From Cryptomeria japonica (lineage: Eukaryota; Streptophyta; Pinopsida; Cupressales; Cupressaceae), in the NCBI RefSeq assembly GCF_030272615.1, contig NC_081415.1, positions 600,491,644 through 600,555,643 on the forward strand: DNA of 64,000 nt, written 5' to 3'. This document shows, piece after piece, positions 22,601 to 34,600 of the stretch. Below the pieces are notes generated by a model. That model was not told where the DNA came from. It ran no database searches and was given only the letters and a program-made list of their open reading frames with translations. The position numbers were made by a program, and so were the translations under genes. Every line of letters starts with the position of its first letter. Within the stretch, counting starts at the first letter, position 1.

Positions 22601-25600
22601 GTGCCAATTCAACTAAATTAGTGCAGTGCAACCCCCTTGAGTGCTCCTTTGGTATTGCTTTGTAAAACATATGTTTTTTCTTTAGGAATAATAGTTAACA
22701 ATAGATATAGTGAGTAGCAATTTTAGTCATTAATGGAATTTTTTCCTTGGTATTTAATATTTTATAGCTTCTATGGACTATGTCTATGTGGTACTTGTGA
22801 CATGTAACTCAGTTTTTTTGTCAGTTTGTGTATGAAATTCAGCTAAAAGAGACATCCAACCATAAAGTGTGCTGGTGAATCTTGGTTATAATAACTGAAC
22901 AATATGATAAAGCAATGCATAGTGAGTCATAGCTCAATGTTATGATAAATACAATGCATGATGAATCATAGCCCAATGATATAATAAATAGTCAAGACAA
23001 TGAATAATGAATTATACACAATAATCTCTGCACATCATACACACATTATCTTCATTACATAATAATATTTTTTTAATTGATGAATAGTGGGTAGGGCCCA
23101 CTCCCGTTATTGTAAAATTAGAAAAAGTAGAGATGCAATTTGTAGAGTTTTGTACTAAACAATAACTTTCGTGGCCTTTTTTTAACATATTTCCAACCTA
23201 TTAGATGCCCAAAATTGCATGGTGGGCATCTTATCACAAACTCCAAGCTAGACAAATAATAAAAAAATCTTGCTTGAGACCATACAACAATGGGCGTGAA
23301 GATGCTTGTCCTTATGCATTTACTAATCGGAACGCTTTCAAATTGGCTCACATTTTGCTTGTTGCCAATTTCTCTCTTTTTGCCTTTTGAATCAAACTTA
23401 AAATAAAATATCCTTTTGTCAACATAAGAATTAAGAAGCCTGAATATTTTATCGAGAGGAAAATTATAAATAAAATCTGGAGAGTCGTGCGTTATTGCAC
23501 ATATGTCTTTAGCAAGTGAAGGGCTTATTAGTTGTGTGTAAATGGCTCACAACTACATATTTGTGGAGAAATTCAAAACAGTATTAAGAATCATCTTTTG
23601 AGGCTGGAATCAAAGAACAACAGTTGTCACAACATATTGGAGAAGGGGATTTGAACCATTAAGCTCCATGTCACCTTCCATCTATCCATGACTATTCATA
23701 AATCTCAATAGAAAAGATCAGACAACAATTAAAACATTGAAATTGACTGCCAATTCATGACAGCATAGCTCATGAAAGTTATACTTTGAAGCTATCTATT
23801 ATTAACATCATAATTTATAGATTGATGAATGCAAAAAGAAACTGGACACTGAAGTCTGAAATGGCAGGCTAGAATCCAATTTGGATTAAAGCTACCTAAA
23901 GTTCTAAACCATATAATGGAAGATATTGATATCTTGCTATCTTGCATTTTAAAAACAATCTTGATTGTGATCTAAGAGCGATGTCCTAATTTCTACAAAA
24001 AGCATGAGAGACTGACAAAAGAAGACAGGACGTCAAAATCTATATATTGCAAAACTTAAGGGCAGTTAATAAGTTCTAGTTGTGAAGAAAACGTGGATCT
24101 AGTCAATGGATGTTTACAAGGGTTCAACAAAGCTGACAGATGCCATTGGATGGCCAATGTTACTAGAACTGGCTTAATGAAGATATGCAAGTAAATTGTT
24201 TGTTGAAAGTACATTGGCTTTATGGCTTTGATAAATCTGACACCTCATCACTCATCTTTCAAATGGTATGAAAGAAAGCTTAGAGACAAGCTAGAGAAGA
24301 GAGAGAAGTACTAGCTGGAAAGCGAATGACTCATACTACAAATAATTATGACCTGTGGAAAATTTCAGTCACAGGCATAATTGTAATAGCTTCATACGTT
24401 GTGGGGTTTGCTTCCCCTTTTAACTTTTGTGACATGTATGGGGTAGCAAGTCCATTAAAATGGATGATGCAGTGATTTTCAAAAGAATTTGGCTAGTACA
24501 CATTTCAAGGGCCTATTGATGTTTAGGGTCTAGATTGGTAATGCTTGTTATGTCTTTGGTAAAGTCTTTGCAAGGAGATGATAGTACATGGTGTGCATTC
24601 TATTGGAAGCTAATGCATTCAGACAGACTTGCTATAGGCAACATATGGATGAATTTAATATATATCTAAGCTACTATTGAACATTGATATGCGTTATTTC
24701 TTGGTTGATTTTTTATTTTTGGTTACAACTACTTACTTTTGTGATTCGAGCAAAATGTATGTAAAGATATTATGTGAACTATTAGATGTATGCAGGCAAC
24801 TTGATTATTAACTATTAAGGCTTGAATTACTCATTGAGCATGCCAACTTTATTGCCTAACATTAATTGTTATTACAAATTCTGGTTTCCATAATCATCTA
24901 TATTTTCATCTCATATTGTTCACATGAAAGCTTAAACTATATAGAATTCATTTTTTCTCTTTCAAAATAATCCATTGCATTTATGCTTTGAATAACGCAT
25001 TGTCAAAACTTTATGGTAAGGATAATCTTGAGGCATGTTTGAAGGTTTTGATCAAGTTTTACACGCTAATCAAGTTTTACACGCTAATCCTTTTGCCTTC
25101 CTTTATAATGTACTGATGTTATTTTTCAAAATGTCTGCTTATCAGGGGAATGGGTGGTAGGTTCTGCAGGTATTGGCTTCACTCCGCATGTCATCACCAT
25201 AGCTGCTGGGGAGGTAGGTTATGTTTAATTTATTGAAATTAAGTTAATGTTCTTTCTTGATGTCATACTGATACTAGTGAGTTTAAATTTTTATTGATCA
25301 CAACCTAAAGAGTGGTTGTTTGGCTGTATCAAATTCTTGAAGCATGTGCAGATGCTTCTAAACTATCTTATATTGTGCAGAACAGGCATATGTTCATCAG
25401 TATCGAAATATTGTTTTATTTTCCTATGACCAATTGCAAAGACATTGACCAATTGCACTTTGTTCTAGTTTAATCAATAAAGCCATTAAATTTTGTGTAT
25501 TGTAAGTTTACAACAAGAACAAATCATGCTTCATCGTGCCCAATTAAAAAAAATGATTTTAAATGTTCCACTGTAAAAAAAAGGCTCCTAGTCATAATAA

Positions 25601-28600
25601 GTTACATGAGACATTCTTAAGATTGCTTTATTTCGTACTAAAACTGATGGTGGATGGTGGTAGACATTTGGTTGGATCATTAGCTCATTGACAAATATGA
25701 AATATGTGAATGGTGGACGTTTCTTGATCAATAGGACATTTTACAAATTATAATAGACTTGTAAGTTTTTAAGGAGACATTCTTTTCATTATATAATATT
25801 TAATTACTAGAATTGAATTACAATTGACTGTAAACATATGGTTGTCTTGGTTAAATTGTAGGTGTGGGAATATTCAAACAAAGGACAATTATCGTTTTTA
25901 TGAAATATGTGACCTAAAAATGCTCAAGTATAAGTGAATTCATAGCCATAAAGTGATTACTTTTATTGTTTTGCATGGTTATAGCTACCTTGACCCCTGG
26001 TACTTGTCCCCCATTTTGGAAATGTATACCCATCTCACAGACACGTATGGAGATGTCTTAAGACATTGGGAGACTTAAGATGAAGTTCCCTATTGTTTCC
26101 ATATGTTTCTTGGAAACGTCCCATGAAAAGGAAACTGTCTTAGATATATTAATATAAAGTATATTGTTTTTTTCAGAAGTGTTGATATCTGGTTGACATG
26201 AGCTAATAGATCTTTTTAAATACACTAAGACTTGTAGTTTTCTATTTTTGTATGGCACTTTAACAAAATCTTTTTGAAAGCAGAAAAAAATGCTATAAAG
26301 GTCAGAAGGTCAGAAGGGGTCCTAGTAAGAAGAGAAACAATAAAAAAGGCTTTAGATTTTTATGTACCCTGAAGTTTTATCGATTGATTGAACTAAAGAA
26401 ATATCTAAGACTATTAATTTTATAATTTTGCATGAAATTTCAAGTATTTTTAAAGCAGAAAATTCTGAAGAGATCTTAGTAAGAAGAGAAACGGTAAAAG
26501 GTTTTAGACTTATATGTATTCTGAAATATTATCAATTGATTGAAATGGAAAAATAGTGAGGTTCCCACCTTTTTTCCCTTCCCTTATCTCAAGGTGACTA
26601 TGGTTTAAACTCTTAACTGTTATATCATGGCGGTTGTTATATATCAGTATAATTAATCTCTTCTTTCATTGACATCTATTTATATACTTTGAATGTAAAT
26701 TTTTTATTCCTTTAATACAAAATGCTTAAAAGTTGCATGCCACTGTATAAATGTTTTTTCTTAATTTAAATTACAATAATATATTAATAAATGTTTTAAT
26801 TGTTGCCACATCCAAGTATGCATCTTCCATTATATTGAAAAATGGTGTGCCAGCAGTACTGGTCTCTCTATCCTGTTAACTATGTTATTTTGTGTTTAGA
26901 GTGGACAATGGAGAAAACTACTTTCAACAAAAAAATCTGATTCATAAATGTAAAATTTTAAGGTAGTTTTTTGTTTGCTACTAAGGAAAAGTCCAATTTG
27001 TTGCTTAAGTCCTCCCTTGTTGAAGTCAACAAGCTGATTATTTTCTATTTACATTATGTATTGTTTGATGCTAAGTGTATATATCTTACCCCACGTCGAA
27101 TTTAAAACCCTTGCTTCCAATATGGAGTTTTTACAGTTAGAAACATATAGAAGATACTAGAAAATCAGTAAAGAATGCAGTACACTCTATTTAGATGGAT
27201 ACTGAAGAGAAAGGGAAAGATTCTGTATTCATTTGCAAAATTAAGGGAAAAAATAGCTGAAATGTATGAGTCATAGTTCTAAAACTCGCTGGTAACTTGC
27301 AGAACACACAAGCTAGAAATGCCCGGTGAGTAATTCATTAGAAACTAACCTGCTAGCAGAATTCTTTTATATTTTGATTTTTTTCAAATTTCTACTTGCT
27401 GTGGATTTCAATGATTTTTCAACAATTTTCTTTTCTATGTATTCACCAAATTCATTTCTTGTGCTTTTTGTTTTTCAACAGTATTTTAAAATCATTTAAT
27501 TTTTTAAGTTTTGCTTATATTTTTTAATTTGCTGAGTTTTTTTTGAGTTTTGCCAAGCACTAATTTTTGGCTGCAGAGTATTATATGCTACAAATATTAT
27601 AATCTCTGTTTTGTTTTAATTTTGCAATCGATTCACACTTGAAGAGAGTAGACAATGATGTTTATGTGATGAAATGAGCCGTTATTGAATGAGCTCTACA
27701 CATTGATTTAAATTTTTAATGCCTAAAGCCTCTCCCAGTACAACCTAGGAGGAGCACTCTCCGTAATCAAAAGTGCTGTCAATCTTCCTGTCATATGTGA
27801 TGCAGCCTCACTGTCCTCTCATATGTGATTGACAGTCTCATCTTCCTCTGTGCAAACTTCTATTGTAGATCAGATGAATGCACTGGTGCTTGATTTACTA
27901 TTATAGTGATGATTATTTCTGTAGAAATTGTGATCAAGTTGGTGACTTCTAATGTGAAGGGCTCCTCAGAGTTTTCTGTTCTGTTGTCCTGATAACCTTG
28001 TGCTCTTGGTTATGTCTGTTGTCCTGGCCATGTTTTTGTTTCTGTGGCTATAATTTATCTTAATTCTTTTCGTTAAAATGATGGATCTATCTTTTTTTTC
28101 CATGAATTTGAAGATGAAAGTCAATATTTTTGGATAGAGTTACAAATTCCAAAATCTCTTGCCAGAGCTCTAGACATTCAATTTTCTCAAAGGTTTGGTT
28201 TTACATGGAATTGGACAAACAAGTTTCATCTTCAAAAGGCTTGCACTCAAGTCAGTGAAATTAAGATACTAGTCTATTTTGTTGTTTTATATTTGACTTA
28301 GTGGTCATATGTTCCTTGTTCCACATCTTTGACTTTATGTGTTTACAAAACTGATTGATGCTTTCTGTAGGAAGCTAATGTTCAAAGATTGGATGCATTT
28401 TAACATGTGACCGTAGTTGTAGTTTGCAAGTGGGGTCTTTAATATGTCAGGGAGAGCTTTGTGCATCTACTTGTCAAATGCAAACTATTTGGTTTGACTC
28501 AGACGAATTTATAACTCACAATTCTCTTGCAAAAGCTACAGACACAATTTTATGCAAAAGTAAGTTTGTTTATTACTTTATTAAATGAAATTCATTAGTT

Positions 28601-31600
28601 TCTTCTTCAAGGTTTTTGCATTCCCTTAAATGAAATATTATTCTACTTCTTTATTTCATATGTTTCTCGCCTTTTCATGTAGTTTGAGTGACATGTGTTT
28701 CTCATTCCATGTCATTGACTTTATGGAATGCTGTAAAACCTGATTGTTGCTTTCTATAGGAAGCTGACATGAAGACTGGATGCATAATAAATAGTTTTCT
28801 TGGGTCCAGTAGTTCTACTCTGGCTTTTTCTGTTAGCATTTTTTAGTGATTTGTCAAATGTGTTTTCTATTTATTCTGCATTTTTTAGATTGGTATTCAG
28901 AGGTTCACGCAAAACATCATTTGTTCTGGGGAATGGCTCACGTTCTTTCAGTTTGTAATGTTTCTAAGAAACATGTTATATAGGTGTTCTTAAAATTTGT
29001 TTGGAAGCTTGGATAAAACCTTTTCTAAGGAGTTCCTTGATTCGTTTTTCTACTGCATGTAGGTCCAAAATACTGACTCCCTTAAGGATCATTGGTCATT
29101 TGCCTCAAGTTCAATTTGTTGATAGACCTTTTTACGTGGTGACAGTAATGAGAGGGTCATCTGGAAAGATATGTTTCTGTTTGTTGAGTGATGGATTGAA
29201 TTTGATGTCTATTATGGCTTCGTCTGTGTTTTCTCAGTTTTTTGCTAATTACTTCAAAGCAGTACTTTGTTTTTCTGGTGTCATTTTTTCTTTTGCTTAG
29301 ATACTAATTTAATGTAAACAATTCTTGCCTTTGTATAGCTTCATCTTTATTTTTTTTTGAGTAGTGATTTGAATTATTGGGTGGGCTAGGGCATCATAGG
29401 TGCATGTACCATCACATCTTCTTGTCATTTGGACATCTATCCTTGTGTTGCGCTCCCTTTCAATTATCTAGTTCTAATACTTAAAATACGTGGTGTTCGA
29501 TTGTTTGTTTGTTTGCTTCGGTGGAAATGTGTATCATTTAACTTCTCACTTTCAGAGGCCACATCTTTTCCATCTTAGGAAAATGCAATACATATGTTGC
29601 TAGCATTCATGCATAGAACAGAAGATTTCATAGTCTAAGTATTGGGGCTTCTATTTGCTTTATATTTGAGATGTCAAAGGACATATGATGCTTCATGTTC
29701 CATCGGAAATTTAGGTTTTAGATCTTTGATACACCATGTTCTTATGTAAGTTTGCCAGATCTAAATTTTGTTTAGTTTCTACTTTATTGTAGTCTAAGTT
29801 GTATTGTTCAATTTCAAATCACTTAGATTTTTCTAGGATTACTTTGGTCAAATACTATATGTCCAAAGTTATTCTGTATTTTTTTTTACACTTGAATGGT
29901 TGGCACACAAAATTTGTTTCGGTATATGTACTTTCTTATGGGCTTAGTGTGTTATGTCTTCATTTTTGGTAAAGTTCAATAAATTGACTAGGTCTTATCT
30001 ATTTTCTAAATAAGAGTGACTCAAAATATTTTGAACTGTAAAAGAACGATGATGCTGGGGTCTGCAAAGAATCTATCAGAATTACGCTTCTGAGTTTTGT
30101 TACAAATTGGTTCATTGTCCTGGTAAGTAGCTGCATACCTAGTCCTTTGAGGATGGTTGTGGGGAGATTACTACCAGAGATGTTGATTTAGCGTGCCTGA
30201 ATGATATCACATTCATTGTTTACAAATGATGTTCTTCTTTCTATGTCCAGTTTTGCTCTTTTCCAGTTGTTCCTCTGCAATATAAATGCTGTTCAAATCA
30301 GTTGTGTCATAAGCACATCACTTAGTTTTTAGACTATGTAATTGGTGTTTTTAGACTCCTATTGTAGGAGTGCTGAAACTTGCTGTTTCTTTGATACTTG
30401 CTGCTGTTCTTTCAGCTGGTTTGTAAAGTTTCTTTTGTTGAGACATGGACCAGCTAGGACTCGAACCTAGGACCTTCCATACGCTGCTGGAGTGCTCTAC
30501 CACTGAGCTACTTGGACCAGTCCATCGTTGGTCCGGGTGTGGCTTATTTCCAACACCAACACCCCCCCTTAAGCCACACCTCTCGTGTGCTTGAGGCTCC
30601 TAGCCTGGACCTGGCTCTGATACCATGTTGAGACATGGACCAGCTAGGACTCGAACCTAGGACCTTTCATACGCTGCTGGAGTGCTCTACCACTGAGCTA
30701 CTGGCCCCTCTTGGACCAGTCCATCGTTGGTCCGGGTGTGGCTTATTTCCAACACCAACATCTTTGATTCTTGTCAACGTTGTTCTTCCATCTCTTGAAG
30801 GAAGTTAGGAAGTCAAGTCTGTCCAAAGAGTATTACTAGTAATTCATACTGTACATTTGTTGCAGTGAAAGTTGTCTTAGCTATATTTGTGCCCTCATTC
30901 TAATATGTGATATGTGCATTTAACTTTTTAAGTTCTATTATAGACATTATTTTGTCGTCTACAAAATCATTTAGGAGTAAGCTTATTCATGGGAGGGGTA
31001 TTTGGCTAATTTAATGACTCTGTTTTTAAATCTATACCATATACACATTCTCATTATACCATCCTTGTTTAACTTCATTCCTAGTGTGCCAAAAGGGGAT
31101 ATAGAAGGTGGTTGTAGCCTTCTTGCTTTTATTCATATAACTAAGTCTGTATGGGGTTATAAATGTTGGCTCTGTATTTGTTTATAATATTATTGATAAT
31201 TAATATCTCAATGAGGTTGTAGCCTATTTGGTAACTCTGGGTGAAAATACCTATGAATTGAAATAATAAGGGTTTTAGTTTTTCTTACGTATGGGATTGT
31301 TGTGGTTCTTCTAAACATTTTTGATATAGACAACATACTGTTCTTTTTTTTCAATAATTGACTGAAGCGTAGGATATAAAGGGTATGGGAGGTCATCCTC
31401 ATTATGGTAAGCATTTGTCTTTTACCATTGTAGGAATTGAAGGAGATAGTCTCTAGGGTGAATTAAAGTATTTTTCTTATATTTGCATTGATATGTAGGG
31501 ATTGCATTGTACAAACCAATGCTTATCACATAAAATCTAGGTTATGATCAGATTGCTGGATTTGTATTTTTCTGCTGTTGGGGTTATAAGTGTTCCAAAT

Positions 31601-34600
31601 ATAAGCATCTTAATGGTCTTCTTTTTCAGCTTCATAAATATATCGTGCCTCAGATGGTTATTTAGCTTTTATGGAAAAAAAAAGATTAAAAGTTGGGTGT
31701 ATAGTTCAAATCAGTACTAACTTTTAAGCTTTTAAGCTGTTGAACAATCTTGTAATGAAGAATAGTTTGGTTAGATGGAACTTCTCTAAAGGTTTATTAG
31801 TCACCTTTTGAGGTTGACTAATTCAGTTTTCATGTTTGGGCACTGTTGTTTTATTTCAATTTGCTAATGGTTTTCCAGCATTAGTTTTTCATTGTCATTC
31901 TCTCATCTCATTAATTCCTTGAAGCATTTTGCCTTTCTTGGGTATTTTATCTTTTAGACTTCTTGTAGGATCTGACTAAATCTCTTTTTAAGGTAGTTTT
32001 AGAATTTTAGTGGCTGGGTTCTTTTTTAATTGAGGGCTGAATGATGTAAGGTTGGAAGGTTTAAAGTCATGTACAGATTTGAGAGTTTGTCTATTTTCAG
32101 AAGGTCTAAAGTCGTGTACAAATCTGAGATTTTGCCTATTTTCAGAAGGTTTGGTAGTTCAGCAGACAGATTTTGTTGTTTCAGTAGTCTTTCATGTTAC
32201 TTTTTACTACAAGTGATAAGCACAGCGTGTAGGCTTGTACAAGGTCATTTGATGTTTAAATCTATTATTGATAGCAGCTTTAACATTCTCCACTTGTTTA
32301 GAGGATCTTGGGGATTAGTTTTTATTGTTGCTTGGCTGCTACTTTGAGGTGTAAGATAATACAGGTTTATCTATTTTAGTAATTGTACAATTTTGAAAGT
32401 AAAGATGGATTTGTTTAACTCATGTTTAATAGGGTAATCAAAGTTTCCATTTGAAGTCCTGTTGGTTTGCCTTAATAAACCTCGTTGTTTAATGATTGTT
32501 TCATTTCTTTTTTTCTGGCATTCCATTGCTTTTGCCATACTTTTCGACTGGCTATGAATTTATGTTTGCATGGTTTCACTTGGTCTTGTGTGGCTTCCAA
32601 AAGTTTTGAATTCATATGGCTTTTATATGGTCTGCATCATTAGTGCAAGGTTTTCTTCTAAGTTAGTTTATGTGGTTGTTTGGAATGGTATTCAGTTGTT
32701 GGAAGGAATTTTTTTCTCATTTTTGATACTATTCTATTTCTAATAGATTTCTTCTTGATATCTACACAATGCAAAAAATGAAATGAACCAAAATTTGGAA
32801 ACAAGTTCTAGAATTTTCAAAAGAAAATCCGAAAATTTGGATCAAAGATGGTCTGAAAATCTGTAAAACAAATTTCAAGAAACCAAAAACAATAAAATTC
32901 TTTGCTGATACCTCCGGTACACAAAATAATCAAGCTCTCAGGCAAGTCATCCCTAATTCTCAATTCAAATCAATCTTCGGTGTTTTAAACTTTTAAGCAC
33001 TTGTTCAGCTAGTCTGCATAGCTGAGAAATATAATTTATTGAAATTTCATGGTGTAGGAAGCTTGATTATGATACGCTGAATCCTCAGTTGTGCCTGAAA
33101 AAGTACATGCTGAAGCTGTAACAGTCTAGAAATAACATGTAGCACAATTTCTTGAATTGGCTGAAGACTGTCAATCTTGTCAACAATAGCTTCAAAGTTT
33201 GAAGTGCATCATAAATTTCGATTCATGGAGGGAATTATAGAGCTCCAAATCTGTTCCACTTAAGCAAATAAGTCTAGTGCCTCTCTTGTAATTTGCAGAG
33301 AAGCTTTATTAATAAATTTGTATTTCACTTCAGACCTGGCCATTCTGCTTTCTTGCAAACCTTTGTAGATTAAGCCCCTGAAAGTGCTGCAAGTGTGATT
33401 TCAATATTACCAACATTGGGGCCATCATTTTCAAGCTCAATAAAGCAGTTGTATATGCTTCCTTTTTCTCATGTAGACATAGCCTTTGAATTGGGGTACA
33501 TGTAGCATTTATTTGGACAATGACTCATGTACTTTTTTCCCTCCTTTGTGATGCTTCATTCCTAAGGAATTCTCCAACAAGAAGCAACCAAACTTTAACA
33601 ATAATTTTTTGTTAATCTCATGTTTGTACAGATCATTACTAAGGTCTGGATCTTTGTCAACAATTTTATATGTTGATCTACTTGCACCCTTGGTCATGGA
33701 TTTTGTAGCAAATTTTCAAATCTGAATAACCACCTTCTTTTATCTTCTACATAATTGATAAAGTCAATGCCCTTAACAGAATCTCTAGATGTCTGAGCTC
33801 ATGGGTTTCGCAACAGAATATTAAGTTCCTATAATCACCTCCTTCAACCTTCTACAGAAACTCAATATTCTGAAAACAATGCTCTCTAATAGAATCTCTA
33901 GCTGTCTGAGTGAATGGGCTTTGCACAAAATATCAAGTTCCTATAACCATGTCCTTCGATCTTCTGTACAAAGCTCGATATATTCTGAGAACAGTGCTCT
34001 CTAATAGAATCTCTAATCATCTGAAAACAATGGGACTGCCGAGGGTTCACCCACAAATCCAAGAAAGTGGGCTCTTAAACTAATGAAATCTAAAATATGA
34101 AATCATGAATCTGGAAAATTTTCAAATCAAAATATGATATTTCTGGAAACAGAGAATGATAAAAAATTCCAGAAAAACAAACTTGTAGAAACATGAAACC
34201 GTATGAATTTGTTCTACTGTGATAATCAAACAAAACAACAGTAAGGTCCACCCAATTCAAACGAAAAATTAATTTTTGGTGTAGTAAATAGTTGTTCAGC
34301 TGGGTCACATAATTTGCGTAAGAAAGGTTTTGTTTAATCTTATTATATCCTCCTAGAATAAGCTTATTTTTTTGTTAATATTCAATATTCTATCTTGTTG
34401 AGAGTTCTCTTAATGAAATGTATTGAGCTCACTGCAAAACAAAATTAAGACAACAGAAACATGTATGTGGCCTTTGATGTTCATTTCTGAGTATGTTGGG
34501 ATATTATGGCTCCCTAATTTGAGGCTTTAACCAAGTTGCCTCTTGCGTTTGTGAGTAATAACTGGCTTGAAGATCAGATTATTGTGTATGAAGTGCCAAC

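Larger units (their letters stand above)
19618..25145 (+). other. AHL intron 1 (5.5 kb)
   Basis: Non-coding, AT-rich. Holds an LTR-like remnant (19801-19935), a 75-bp tandem duplication (21461) and a 19-bp duplication (25053). No intact element or second gene seen in the rest. Confidence 0.85.
30436..30760 (-). mobile_element. TRIM (miniature LTR retrotransposon) with tRNA-like LTRs
   Basis: A complete 325-bp element on the minus strand: 5' LTR 30626-30760 (135 bp), internal 30562-30625 (64 bp) and 3' LTR 30436-30561 (126 bp). LTRs start TG and end CA. The primer-binding site TGGTATCAGAGCCAG (plus 30611-30625) abuts the 5' LTR and matches the initiator-Met tRNA type. The polypurine tract AAGGGGGGG (plus 30562-30570) abuts the 3' LTR. 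Target duplication TCTTT is at 30431-30435 and 30761-30765. The LTRs differ by one 9-bp indel and about one substitution, so insertion is recent. No protein is encoded, so it needs enzymes in trans. Confidence 0.9.

Noticed and set aside
29001-29300. 99-codon plus-strand frame in intron 2
   Set aside because: No domain, T-rich composition, and no supporting splice context; chance frame.
30637-30707. Functional tRNA gene on the minus strand
   Set aside because: A and B boxes and three of the stems are good, but the anticodon arm is imperfect, no Pol III terminator run follows, and the sequence is duplicated within a TG...CA LTR pair with primer site and purine tract.
32069-32347. 92-codon plus-strand frame in intron 2
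   Set aside because: Short internal repeat ('ttttcagaaggt') and T-rich sequence keep it open. No domain recognised.
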